Part shown: positions 12,708-23,335 of the stretch, one piece after another | Layout of the letters: each line of letters begins with the position of its first letter | Position numbering within the stretch: the stretch's first letter is position 1 | Assembly (NCBI RefSeq): GCF_034190915.1 | Contig: NW_026947506.1 | Location: 35,257,748-35,321,747, forward strand | Length of the DNA: 64,000 bases | Source: Cavia porcellus | Lineage: Eukaryota > Chordata > Mammalia > Rodentia > Caviidae | Direction of reading: 5' to 3' | Notes under the pieces: generated by a model | Told to the model about the DNA's origin: nothing | What the model saw: only the letters and a program-made list of their open reading frames with translations | Database searches by the model: none | Program-made: the position numbers and the translations under genes

Positions 12708-13267
12708 CCCCGCATCCTTTAAGTCCTCAGTAGTGGTACTAACCCCTGCAGTCCCTCAAGGGATGCAGTCTTAGTTTTGTCTACTATTTACCAGATAAAG
12801 GCAACTCTTATGGCTTCCATTTGGCCTTTCCAACCCTAAGAGCCTGATACTACAGGTTAAGGAACCGCTGTGAGGATTCTGCCAAGTACCAAGTGTATCT
12901 CTCAGTTACACATTCTGGATCTGGGGCAATGACTATAGGATGGGTTTGAGGGCCTGCTGCTGTGAGTTGGACCTTTTCTAAAACGCCATTAATCACCTGA
13001 CCTCCATAGGCCCCTACTCTTATTGGAGGGCCACCGTGATGTTTTGGATCCCCTAGAATCAGTGTTAGTTCAGAACCAGTGTCCGTAAGTCCCCCAAATA
13101 TCTAACCATTTCCCTTCCCTCAGTGTGCAGTTGCCCTGGTAAAAGGCCTTAGATCCCTTTGAGGAAGGGTGGGAGAAATTGTATAAATTTCTGGTGGTAC
13201 ACCAGGGTCCTTCCTTAAGGTGACCCAGGCTCCCCTGACTCCAGGAGCTCTGGGTCTGTAAACTGGC

Positions 13268-14300
13268 TCAAGTCTGAGAATTGTTTGAGGGGCTGTGATT
13301 CCCTGTCACTGTGATTTGAAGTAAATTTTTGTTCATTTGCCCATATTTATTTTGATTACATAAATCTAGTAACAACTTTGTAGGCTTACTGTCTCTTTTA
13401 CTTTTGGGAATATGATGGCTAATCAGCCAACACTCTAGACCATGCTGATCATTTTTCTCGTTCTGCTGACCATTGTGATAAGTGCGTGTACCCTGCCTTT
13501 GACAATTAAGTGCTGCCACTTGACCCCTGCCACTCCAGGATCCAACTAAACCCACTGCCCTCAGATTTCCCAATTGAATGACTCCCCACTGTAAGGTCTG
13601 GTATACAGAGAAGACCATGACAGGGCTTTGTGGGGATGCTGGTGCTCCCCTCACAAATCTGTTTCTCAGGGTATTAATGAAGAGTACATTTTCTGGATCA
13701 TCTCAGTGTGGTGGATTAGGTTTAGTGTGATACATCCTTTCCACTATTCCCATTTCCCTAAGTCTCTAAATCCTCTCATCAGCAGTAAACTACTGAACGT
13801 CAAGCGTCTCTGACTCAGTCACAGTGAGGCATCTTCCACACTTCTGCCAATCAGCCTAAGAAACTGTTCACACCTTCTTTCACTCTGCAAACTGCAACAT
13901 TAAATTCAGAGTCCCTGCCTACCAGGCCCTTAACAAACTCAGCCTGACCCAAATGTATGTTTTTGCCACCGTTATCCCACACCTGCAAAATTCATTTCCA
14001 CACTTGCTCATCAGGCGTCATTTATAACAGAAAATTCAAGAAGTTTGTTGGGAGACTAGTGGATCTCCTCATGGGTCACACCATGCACCTCACTCTTAAG
14101 AGCCATCTGTGACTTGAGCTGGTTATAAGCTCAAAAATGGGTGGTTCAGGTGGGTCTTGAGGAGTGTCAGCATTATCATGCTTGGTCAACCCAGGGTTAG
14201 TTTTCTCAGGTATAGAAGGAGAGGCCAGTACCACGGGTTGGGGGTGGGGATGCCTCCACCCCCTGGGTGGGGAAATCTCTCCTCTGGAAAAGAATCTCAT
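13268..14300 (-). pseudogene. ERVL gag-like remnant
   Basis: Two - strand frames (13268-13654 and 14076-14300) lie upstream of pol in the provirus orientation, between the 5' LTR and reverse transcriptase. They are proline/glutamine-rich and lack recognised motifs. Position, not motif, supports the gag/protease label. Confidence 0.4.
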
Positions 14301-15016
14301 TAGTATTTAGTAAGTAGCTCAGTGTCCTCAGCCTCATCAGGATCCTCCCAGCCATCTCCATCCCCGTTTACGGGATCCCATTCTTTTCCAATCAGAGCCC
14401 TTACTTTTACTTCAGATACCTTTGGAGGCTGAGCGTGAAACTTAGGCTGTATTTCAGCCAGTCGGATTATGAGGATTTAGGTTTGCTGGGTTTCTTCAGT
14501 CTCAACCTTGCAGGTAAAGGAGAGGGGATTCCCTTTTAGAACACAATTAGAAACTTAAATTCTTTATGTGTGTGCAGCTGGGAATTTGAATCTTTGGGCT
14601 CCTTGTTGTCTTTTACTAATTTCTCCTCACAGTTGGAAGACTTTAGATTCCTCTGGATGCTTTGAGCTCATTGTTTTCTTTCCCTAGTTTGTCCAGAGAT
14701 GCTAAGAGCAACCAGCCAGCATCACTGTATTTCCCACTCTGCCAAAACATTCAAAAGTGTCACATACGGAGTCGCTGAATTTCTGACATCTCACAAGTGG
14801 TGAGTTAGAAAAATGCGGTGGATTTACACTGTGAATTCCTTTAAGATGTTCACACCAAGGACTCTCAGCATTTCCACAGTATCCAAAGGAGAGAGCATGG
14901 CATCTTCAGGGCTCATCAAATTAGCCAACTCCAGGAACCACTAAAGCCGTTGAAGAATTTCATCTTTATAATTCTGTTTCTCTAGAACCACTCCTGGTAT
15001 CAAAACCTGTATTAGT

Positions 15017-15589
15017 CAGTACTTATTAGAGAAACAGATTTTTTTTCCTGAGGTGCATTAATCCAAAGAGAAACAGATTTAATGCAAGATGTGCAAGTAT
15101 ATGAAGATTTATAAGATTGGCTTACAGGTGGCCGCCCACTGAGTCAGGTGTGCAAGAATGGGAAAGAGCTGCCTGTGTGCCAGAAACCTGAAAGATCTGG
15201 GTGAAGGCCTGGAGCTCACTGCAGTGTCCCATGCCAGTCCCTATCAGGAGGCCAAAGAAGTGCTTGATGCCAGAAGACAGCATCCAAGGTGAAGGTGAAC
15301 ACTGGAGCTCCCCCAAAGAAACAGAAGGAACCTTCCTTCTTCCTTCCCTTTTATTCCAGGTAGGGGGCAAGCATGCCCATGGCGGGGCTTCTGTCTTCAG
15401 TAAATCCCCTCAACCACACCCACAGCTTTGCTGACCCAATTTAGTTGAGGCTGGGGATTTAGCTCAGTGGCATAAGCCCCTGCCTGGCAAGCTCGAGGTC
15501 ATGAGTTCAATCCAGTACCAAAAAAACCCAAAAAACAAAAACCATCAACTTAGTTGAGAATTTCTTAGTTGACACAATTAACTATCACA
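15017..15589 (-). repeat. Right (5') LTR of the ERVL provirus
   Basis: On the + strand the LTR reads TG near 15010-15017 through 'ttaactatcaca' ending at 15589. It shares long blocks with 6213-6590 and is followed by the GTTGC duplication. An ID SINE (about 15449-15535) with flanking '-tttagttgag/-cttagttgag' repeats is inserted near its end. Confidence 0.8.
15449..15540 (+). mobile_element. ID SINE inside the right LTR
   Basis: It begins 'ggctggggatttagctcag' and ends in an A-rich tail. Near-identical 'ttagttgag' repeats flank it. Confidence 0.85.
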
Positions 15590-15595
15590 GTTGCC
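15583..15595. repeat. L1 target-site duplication, left copy (TATCACAGTTGCC)
   Basis: This 13-base sequence spans the last LTR bases and the GTTGC flank. It recurs at 18574-18586, immediately after the L1 A-rich tail. Confidence 0.9.
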
Positions 15596-16655
15596 GGCTG
15601 ATAGTACGATGGTGGATGGATAAGTAGTAAAGAACCTCTCTGAAAAAAACAGCTAGGATGCTAGAATTTAACAGCATGGAGAAGGCCAGATGAAAGGAGA
15701 GGGATTCTCACAACCCAGGAAGAAGCTAAGGGAAAATTTAAAAAAAGAAAAGAAAAGAAAAAAACATGGATGGAAGGCTGGAGCCAGACGCACTCTCACT
15801 GGGGCCGGTCCAACTTGTGCTCATACTGAAGTCAGGGGTTGGCGAGCCTGAGGACCTTGGTGGGAGGATGCATCACAATGGAGAACTGAGCTGGCATGGA
15901 CATCTGCACTGGCCCGCTGTGAATACTTGGAATTTGGTCCTCCCACAGGATGGGGAGACTGGTTGGGCAACATCTTGGAATCACTCAGGATGGGCCTGAA
16001 CTTGGAACTGTAGTGGCTTCAGTTGACTGTTCCTGGTAAGGAGCAGATTGGTGGAAACAGCTTGGACTGGGTCCCCCTCAGAGTTAGGGACAAACTAGCC
16101 CCTGAAGTTGTCCTGAACTGGTTCTATCCATGCTGCATACACTAAAGTGGTAAAGACCCCCAGTGTTTGACTGGCTTGGAGGGAAAGGGCAGCAATCTCT
16201 AGCCAGCACACTTCAGAGTAACCGTAACCAATACAGAAAGGGCCTGGGACCTCCACTAAACACCTGTCTGAAAAAAACCAGAAACATGACAAGAAAAAGT
16301 CTCTAGCCACCAACCCAGGGAATATGGGTCCAGGAGAGGTAAATACAGAAGAGATCGAGAGCAGCAAAAATGCAGTATCAGAAACAGCATCAACTGACAT
16401 AAAGAAATATCTTCATGACATTATAGGACTTAAATACTAATATAAGTAAAACAAGATATAAGAAAATTAATAAAAGAAATGCTAAGCACCTCTCAAGGAG
16501 ACACAAATGGAAAAATACAGAAACACAGAAAAAGGGAAACCTTTGATGAAGAATATAAAAAAAAACTCTAGATTTTTCTTGTATTCTAATACATGAAACA
16601 GATTCAGAGAGATTACTAGGTAACTAAAAATTCCATTGAAAGGTGGCAAAAATGC

Positions 16656-17329
16656 TTGAAAGAAACTAAAGATAGACTATCAAAACTTGAAGACAGGTTT
16701 GCAGCTAGTGATCGTGAAAGGAAAGATCTCTTAAAAATAAGGAACCAGGAAGTAACAATACAAAGGCTAGAAGACAAGAAGATCAATAACTTAAGAATAA
16801 AAAATGTGAGTGAAGAAGCAGGAGTAATCACAAATGAAATACAAAGGCTATTCACAGAAATAATTAAGGAAAACTTTCCAAGCATAGGAAAAGGAAATGA
16901 TAATTAAATGAGGCATATGGAACTCTAGCCACCTACAATCAAGACAGATCTACACACAGACATATAATAATAATATAAATCCAACATAACAGAATATTAA
17001 GAGCTGTCAGAATAAAGAAATAGATCACATATAAAGGAAAACTCATCAAAATCATGATAGACTTCTTGACACAAGCCATCAAATCAAGAGCTTGGAGCAA
17101 AGTATTCCAAGCTCTGAAAGAAAATAACCTCCAACCCAGATTGATGTACCCTGAAAAACTATCTCTCAAGGTTAATGGAGAGATAAGATGCTTCCATGAC
17201 AAAGAGGAACTGTGGGAGTTCATGACCACCAATCCAACCCTACCAAAATTACTGAAGGACATTCTAGAGAGAGAGAGAGGAAAAAAAACCACCAGGGTTT
17301 CAGGAACAGTGGCAGAGAGGCCTCAATGA
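16656..17329 (+). pseudogene. L1 ORF1 remnant (RNA-binding chaperone)
   Basis: Frame 16656-16907 has the coiled-coil-like heptads of ORF1p, followed by a stop. Frame 17054-17329 carries the C-terminal domain pattern ('LKENNLQPRLMYPEKLS'). The intervening roughly 150 bases, where the RRM should be, are disrupted. ORF1p is the nucleic-acid chaperone of the L1 particle; this copy cannot make it. Confidence 0.75.
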
Positions 17330-17796
17330 ACAGAGCAAACAGTGGAATGAAGGGGAAAAGTAGACAACCAACAGCAGAAAAATAGCATAGCAGAGATGAG
17401 GCAGAGAAGGTTAGCTATACTCTCTTAACATAAATGGCCTTGATACACTAACAAAAAGAAACACAGGCAGAGTAGATGAGGAGGTAGGGTCCATTGAGAT
17501 GCTTTGCATAAGCAATATAATCAAACTGAAAAACGGTTTATGGACTGAAAGTCAAAGATGACAAAATAACGCTTGATGTGACAGGGAACCAGGGAGAAAG
17601 AGGGGTAGCTCATCAAGCAGCTGCAGATAGGTTGGAAAGACGTGACACTTCTGTGCAGTGGAGAACTATTCAGGTATAAGGAACCTTGAGGCTTTTGTAG
17701 GTATAGGAATACAACTTAAGATCAAGCTCAGGGGTGAAAAGGTTCAGAACTTCGTAGGTAAATAGTGGGTTGCCTCCCTAATCTAAGAACTAAAGC

Positions 17797-17886
17797 AGGG
17801 CCAGGGATTTAGCTCAGTGGCACAAGCACCTTCCTGGCAAGTGTGAGGCTGTGAGTTTGAGCCCCAGTACCAACAAAACTAAAGAA
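17797..17886 (+). mobile_element. ID SINE within the L1
   Basis: It starts 'gggccagggatttagctcag' and ends 'gagccccagtacc'. Imperfect 'aactaaag' repeats flank it. Confidence 0.8.
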
Positions 17887-18039
17887 GTTAGTGGGATCCA
17901 AAATGTACAGTACACCTTGTGAAAGTAAAGAGAAGAATTGTCTAAAAAAGTAAGGCAGAGGACATTGTTAATAGTGTATCAGGATTTAAAATCCACATTA
18001 TTCTCATCGCTCTGTTTAGTTTGATTATATTCTGTTCCA

Positions 18040-18470
18040 GTCTGTCTACTTGTCCTAGACTTGAGGACACAGACAGCTATTTTAAAAATAGCAGGATATA
18101 CTATGGTAACCATCCTTAATTTCTTATAATCTGAAGCCCTGTATTACACTGTCTTATTATGACTGATCTTATTTGAATTTGGTTTGTTGGATCACTGTCT
18201 TGTCTTGACTGACTTTATCCAAATCTGTTATATTTGATACCATCAAGTCTGAGAATATAGGCAACTACTCTGAAGATCACAGATTCACTAGGATACCCAT
18301 CCTGGTTTGACTGTTACCTGCTTTTGAAGTCCTATAATGTCTCTAATATTTTGTTTTTATTGATACTGTTCTGCACTGCTATTTCAATTTTACTATGCCT
18401 GATAATATAGACAATTCTATTGAGGATAACAAGAAACATCATAGTAACCACTGTAGATCACCTTGTATTG
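18040..18470 (+). repeat. Three diverged tandem units in the L1 3' region
   Basis: Related blocks start near 18067, 18252 and 18404. Each has '-acagac/-ataggc/-atagac', a run of about 20 variable bases, then 'ggtaaccatcc', 'ggatacccatcc' or 'agtaaccac'. The spacing is roughly 150-185 bases. The repeats probably belong to the L1 3' UTR. Confidence 0.5.
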
Positions 18471-18573
18471 TGGTTTTAATCATGTGCTATGTCCACCCTT
18501 TTGTTTTGAATGATCCCGTTTTGTGTCCTTTCTCATTTGGTTTTGTTCTTTTCAAAATAAAATTTTAAAAAAT

Positions 18574-18586
18574 TATCACAGTTGCC
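18574..18586. repeat. L1 target-site duplication, right copy
   Basis: TATCACAGTTGCC, identical to 15583-15595. It follows the L1 A-rich tail. Confidence 0.9.
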
Positions 18587-18684
18587 TATATTTTAAAAAA
18601 TGAAAATTGTTTTCTCATAGTAAAAAACAAAAGTTAATGTAAAACAAAAACAAATTTAAATACAGTAAACCACAAAGAAGTCAT

Positions 18685-19281
18685 TTCTTAGTTACTTTCT
18701 CATTGCCGGAACACAATTCTCAACATTCAGAATTTAAAGGAGGAGAGGTTATAAAAGGCTCACAGTTTGTAGGGGTTTCAGTCCATGGCACGGCAGCAGG
18801 AAGCTGAGAATCATTGAGGAGGCATGCACCTCCAGCCAGGCTTCACTTCTCAATGTCACATTCACCTATAAACTCATCAGTGGGCTGATCCACACCTGTA
18901 AACCCATCAGTAGGCCAATCCACATCTATATAAACTCATCAGTGAGCTAATCCATATCTATGCACCTGTCAGTGGACTAATCCACACCTGTAAACCCATC
19001 AGTGGGCTGATCCACACCTGTAAACCCATCAGTGGACTAATCCGCACCTGTAAATCCATCTGGACTAATCCATACCTGTAAACTCTAACAGTGGAATGAT
19101 CCACACTTATAAATTCATCAGTGGGCTAATCCACACCTGTAAACCCACCAGTGAGCTAATCCACACTTATAAACTCATCAGTGGACTAATCCACCCCTAT
19201 AAACCCATCAGTGGGCTAATCCATGATAGGCATCCTGTCCCATGATTCAGTCAGGGACATCTAGATATAAACCATAACAGA
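18685..19281 (-). mobile_element. MaLR-like LTR containing a minisatellite
   Basis: One end reads 'ttagttactttctcattgc', and an inner block reads 'gtttcagtccatgg'. The other end reads 'catgattcagtcaggg' then 'ccataaca'. These are the edges expected of a reversed MaLR-type LTR. The middle is replaced or expanded by a 30-bp tandem array. Confidence 0.55.
18869..19223. repeat. 30-bp minisatellite, 12 units
   Basis: Units start at 18869, 18899, 18931, 18961, 18991, 19021, 19051, 19079, 19110, 19140, 19170 and 19200. The consensus is roughly TAAACCCATCAGTGGGCTAA followed by TCCACACCTG. Most are 30 bp; the seventh is shortened to 28. The units differ by a few bases each, so the array is not recent. 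Confidence 0.95.
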
Positions 19282-20540
19282 GTCACCCAAACGCCCACTA
19301 CCCAAGGATACTTAGCAGTGCTGTCTTGGTGAATATTCACCCAGTCATCTGCACATTTTCACAAACAGATGTCCTGTTATACAGTCTGCACACAAACATG
19401 CTACTGGGGTTGGGGTGCCACTGCACTTGGTCCTGAGGGTACAATGGTTATTGGAATTTTTCTTCTGAAATTTACTGCATGTGCTGTTAATATAGCCATC
19501 TCTGCTTTCTTCTGATTAACGTGTGCATGGCTAATGTTTTCTACACTCAGCAGAGAGAAGTGGAGAAAGTGGACTGCCAGCCAGCTCCACCTCCAGCCAC
19601 CTGGTTCCACCCCATGGGTGCTGATGGGGACAGGAGTAGGGTGAGGGCAGCTTCCTAAGGGCCTCTCTGTGTCCAGGGGGTGGGTCAGAGGACAGGTGAC
19701 CTACCTTGTCCCATCCTTCCACCTTGTTGATGCCGAGTGAGGTCGAGGCCAGCCCCTGCAGGACTACGTGACACTGCCTTGGTAGGACACTCAGAGCATC
19801 TCCTGCTCCCCTGGGTGGAGGGAGGGGGTTCAGCTTTGCCTGGCCCCACAGTGTTACCAGGAGTTTGAAGAGGGATGGGCTGGAGGATCGGCCCCAGGAT
19901 GGCCCCCGTGTTGTGTTGCACTGGTATTTGGCTTAGGTGAGACAGATGTTGCTGAAGAGTTTTCTGCACTCAGGCCATCGTGCACAGGTTCCCAGCTCTA
20001 TTCATGAGATGGGCACTGGCACTCTGGAACCTGGCATGTGTCACACACCTCCACCACCTCCCGAGCTGGCTCCAGGCTCACTAAGTGGGTCTGCTGCCCC
20101 TTCCCCATCAAATAGTAGACACAGCAGGAAGCAGGTTGTTGTGCTATCTGGGCCCGGCAGTTCCTCTCCAAGGCAGCCACTGCAGGAGCTATTTCTGACG
20201 GATGTGCACCGGGGGAGGGTGTTTTAGGGACAGGGCATCTTTAGCATTTTCCTAAACTTTGGCTTTAGCCTCTTGCTGACTGTTTTTCATTGCTCCTCCT
20301 CCTCCTCCTGGAGAGTAGCTCCTTGCTGTTAGGCCTTCCTCTGTGTGGTACAGTGATGGAGGGTCTCTGCTTTTCTGGTTGGTTACGCTTGGTCTGGGTC
20401 ATTCCGAGAGGCATCAGTCACCTTCCACAGAGGAGCTGGAGTGATGAGGAGGCCTAACAAGGTTGAGTCAGGAGCAGGAGGTGGGGCGGTAGAGGAACCT
20501 GAGCAGGGCTGTCACTGACATGGTATCGTTGTGCCTCCAG
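19282..20540. other. CHST12 upstream intergenic or intronic sequence
   Basis: No gene, SINE or LTR was recognised. It is presumably intronic if CHST12 has upstream non-coding exons, as in other mammals. A short CTC-repeat lies at 20293-20311. Confidence 0.4.
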
Positions 20541-20621
20541 GTTCACCTCAGAGCGATGCCCTGGCTCTCTGTGACGCTGAAGTGAGAGGGGCCGGCGCGG
20601 GCCCAGCCCTGGCCGGGCAGC
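20541..20621 (+). other. CHST12: CHST12 5' UTR part of the coding exon
   Basis: A splice acceptor (pyrimidine-rich tract, then 'cctccag' ending at 20540) lies 81 bases before the start codon. This fits the known layout of a non-coding first exon joined to one coding exon. The first exon was not located. Confidence 0.6.
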
Positions 20622-21878
20622 ATGACCAAGCCCCGGCTCTTCCGGCTGTGGCTGGCGCTGGGGTCTGTTTTCATGGTTCTGCTCATCATCGTGTACTGGG
20701 ACAACGTGGGCACTGCCCACTTCTACCTGCACACTACCCTGTCCAGAGCCCACGCGTTGGCGCCCCTGCCCACCCCCGGGCAGGGGGAGGACAAGGAGTT
20801 CCCCTCCAATGTGGACGAATTTCTAGATAAGCTGCTCGCTTCTGGTGCAAAGCACGACTTTTCCAAGAAAAAGACCACGCAGCCCACAGTACAGGCCCCC
20901 AACAAGCCGGCAGACAGCCGCATGGAGGAGAGCGTGAGGGGCTATGACTGGTCCCCCCAGAACGCTCAGCAGCACCCCGACGCAGGCCGGCAACAGGCCG
21001 AGCGGAGGAGCGTGCTGCGCCACTTCTGCGCCAACTCCAGCCTGGCCTTCCCCACCAAGGAGCGCTCCTTCGACGACATCCCCAACTACGAGCTGAACCA
21101 CCTCATCGTGGACGACCGCCACGGCGTCATCTACTGCTACGTGCCCAAGGTGGCCTGCACCAACTGGAAGCGCGTGATGATCGTGCTGAGCGAGAGCCTG
21201 CTGGACCGCGGCGCCCCCTACCGCGACCCGCTGGACATCCCGCGCGAGCGCGTGCACAACAGCAGCGCGCACCTGACCTTCAACAAGTTTTGGCGGCGCT
21301 ACGGCAGGTTCTCGCGGCACCTCATGAAGATCAAGCTGAAAAAGTACACCAAGTTCCTGTTTGTGCGCGACCCCTTCGTGCGGCTCATCTCGGCCTTCCG
21401 CAGCAAGTTCGAGCTGGAGAACGAGGAGTTCTACCGCAAGTTCGCGGCGCCCATGCTGCGGCTCTACGCCAACCGCACCAGCCTGCCCGCCTCGGTGAGC
21501 GAGGCCTTCAGCGCCGGCCTCAAGGTCACCTTCGCCAACTTCATCCAGTACCTGCTGGACCCGCACACCGAGAAGCTGGCGCCCTTCAACGAGCACTGGC
21601 GGCAGGTGTACCGCCTCTGCCACCCGTGCCAGATAGACTACGACTTCGTGGGGAAGCTGGAGACGCTGGATGCGGACGCCGCCCAGCTGCTGCAGCTGCT
21701 CAAGGTGGACGCGCAGGTGCACTTCCCCCCGAGCTACCGGAACAGAACTGCCAGCAGCTGGGAGGAGGACTGGTTCGCCGAGATCCCGCTGGCCTGGCGG
21801 TGGCAACTCTACAAACTCTACGAGGCGGACTTTGTTCTCTTTGGCTACCCCAAGCCCGAGCACCTGCTCAGAGGCTGA
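20622..21878 (+). CDS. CHST12: Carbohydrate sulfotransferase 12 (chondroitin 4-O-sulfotransferase 2)
   Basis: This intact 418-residue, intronless frame encodes a type II Golgi enzyme that moves sulfate from PAPS to the 4-OH of N-acetylgalactosamine in chondroitin and dermatan. Its layout is a short cytoplasmic tail, a membrane anchor at about residues 8-25, a stem to about 125, then the catalytic domain. The 5'-phosphosulfate-binding loop is at about 172-183 (CYVPKVACTNWK), and the 3'-phosphate-binding motif is at about 248-260 (VRDPFVRLISAF). N-glycosylation sequons lie at Asn138, Asn213, Asn284 and Asn374. The length is close to the human protein (about 414). The start has a good context (GGCAGCATGA) and is the first ATG of the membrane anchor. 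The reading frame is GC-rich, which creates long shadow frames on the other strand. I am confident in the family and gene; the upstream promoter was not seen. Confidence 0.97.
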   Translation: MTKPRLFRLWLALGSVFMVLLIIVYWDNVGTAHFYLHTTLSRAHALAPLPTPGQGEDKEFPSNVDEFLDKLLASGAKHDFSKKKTTQPTVQAPNKPADSRMEESVRGYDWSPQNAQQHPDAGRQQAERRSVLRHFCANSSLAFPTKERSFDDIPNYELNHLIVDDRHGVIYCYVPKVACTNWKRVMIVLSESLLDRGAPYRDPLDIPRERVHNSSAHLTFNKFWRRYGRFSRHLMKIKLKKYTKFLFVRDPFVRLISAFRSKFELENEEFYRKFAAPMLRLYANRTSLPASVSEAFSAGLKVTFANFIQYLLDPHTEKLAPFNEHWRQVYRLCHPCQIDYDFVGKLETLDADAAQLLQLLKVDAQVHFPPSYRNRTASSWEEDWFAEIPLAWRWQLYKLYEADFVLFGYPKPEHLLRG

Positions 21879-22200
21879 GGACGCCTCGAAGAGCCGGGCT
21901 GGCCGGGTCCCCCGCAGCCCATGGGGGCCTGCCGCGGGTGACATCCGAGGGGGGCTCTAGGACTGCGCCCTGTCTTCTGCTTCCTTGCCTCGTGTGGAGT
22001 CACATGCCCTGGTGGAGAGGCTGCCGAGGGTCTGGTCTTGACTTCACGTGTTCCAGGTTTTAAACAAGCTATGGTTTTGCAGTCTGGGCTTGCTGTGCAC
22101 TCCACAGCCTGTGTTCCCTGAGCACTGTGTTAGTACTGTTTTCTAAGATTAATATATTTCAGATATTTAATATGACAGTGGAGGAAAGCCAGAGTAAATC
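21879..22200 (+). other. CHST12: CHST12 3' UTR (approximate)
   Basis: Unique sequence follows the TGA at 21876-21878. It is GC-rich at first, then AT-rich around 22136-22175 ('ttaatatatttcagatattt'). No clean AATAAA is visible, so the end is uncertain. Confidence 0.45.
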
Positions 22201-22377
22201 GTGGCGGCTGCGCTCTCGCTGCTCTGTGGTTCGTCGGGTTGTGCACACGGTGGGTGGAGACAGCAGAAACCCGGAGCCCAGGCCTCGGCGGCCAGTGGAG
22301 GAGGCGGTTTCCTGGTGTCTCAGTGGGAGGAGGACCCCAAGTCTGAAAGTAGCCGTTGGAGTCAGTTTTCCGTGGTG

Positions 22378-22690
22378 GGCTGGGTAATTTATAAAGAAAA
22401 GGGGTTTATGACCCCATTGTTTAGAGGCTCAACTTGTGCCACCAACATCACCTGGTCTCTGATGAGGACTTTAGGGCAGAGCCAGCAGCAGGGGTCACAT
22501 CACAGATGGGAGGCCAGAGCACAACTGGGGTCCCATGGCCCCTTTTGAGGGCATGAGCCCCTCGACCTCAGGACTGCCCCTAGGCCAGCTGTGGAGGATC
22601 CAACACATGGATCCCTGGGGCACACGCTCTGCCACAGCACAGGCCTTGCCTGTAGTTTTAGAAGAGTGGCAGGCAAATCCTTTGACAGTG
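22378..22690 (-). mobile_element. MSTA/THE1-like MaLR LTR fragment
   Basis: The + strand begins 'ggctgggtaatttataaaga' and 'aaaggggtttatgacc', then 'tgatgaggactttaggg' and 'tgagggcatgagcccc'. This is the order of a reversed MaLR LTR. The right edge is unclear. Confidence 0.6.
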
Positions 22691-23222
22691 ACAGCAGGGT
22701 GACTCAGGAGGTCCCTTAAACACCAGGCCACACCCCTCCGCAGGGTGACCTTGCATCCACATGCGAGGCACTGCTGCAGAAATTCCTGCTGTTGGCAGCA
22801 CACTGACATTGTCTCTTCATTCATAGCATTTGGTCAGCACTGCCCAGCTCCTGGAGTGTTCATAGTGCTCTGGTGGGGCAGCGCAGTGTCCCTGCCTGGC
22901 CTGTTTTCAGCTGAGATCAAGGCCTGTGAAGTCTGTGGCTGCTGGGTGACCCTGGACTCAGTCTGCATCATATTGAAAATCACCTTCCTTTGATGGGCTG
23001 TTGGAGCAGCTGCCAGCACCATTCCCTCGCCCACCCAGCTCCTCTGCAGGGCCACCACCTAGGCCGAGGGGTGTGGGAGGTGGGCTCTGGGAGAGGGCCA
23101 GCCCACTGTCCCGGAGGAAGGGCTTCATTTCCTTCAATTCTCTGCCATGTCTCTGGCCCACAGAGTGTAGTAACCTATATAGAAATTTATCTTTTTTTCC
23201 CCCATTAAGAAAAAACTATTTT

Positions 23223-23335
23223 AAAAATAGTATTGTATGCACCGGGGATAGAGGTCAGCAGCACAGACCTGCCTGGCAAGGGTGAGGTTGTAAGTTTGAG
23301 CCCTGTTATCAAAAAAAAAAAAAAAAATAGTATTG
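23223..23335 (+). mobile_element. ID-like SINE with target-site duplication
   Basis: An ID-related body and poly-A tail are flanked by AAAAATAGTATTG at 23223-23235 and 23323-23335. Confidence 0.85.

Larger units (their letters stand above)
15596..18573 (+). mobile_element. LINE-1 with 5' region and ORF1 but most of ORF2 deleted
   Basis: The 13-base duplication TATCACAGTTGCC brackets this segment exactly. It holds a 5' region (15596-about 16290), an ORF1 remnant (about 16290-17329), the first codons of ORF2 near 17432-17500 ('LNINGLDTLTK'), and then a 3' UTR-like region ending in an A-rich tail (18551-18573). At about 3 kb it lacks nearly all of the roughly 4-kb ORF2, including the endonuclease and reverse transcriptase. 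It inserted after the ERVL, because its target site includes the LTR end. Confidence 0.85.

Noticed and set aside
18869..19223. Regularly spaced repeats resembling a CRISPR array
   Set aside because: The 30-bp units abut directly without unique spacers, and the genome is mammalian. It is a minisatellite.
20823..21944. 373-codon open frame on the - strand opposite CHST12
   Set aside because: It is the mirror of the GC-rich CHST12 codons, which rarely give antisense stops. It has no domain, and the sense frame carries all the conserved sulfotransferase motifs.
21290..22063. 257-codon + frame overlapping the 3' half of CHST12
   Set aside because: This is a second-frame shadow of CHST12. It is alanine/arginine-rich, without recognisable motifs, and runs into the 3' UTR.
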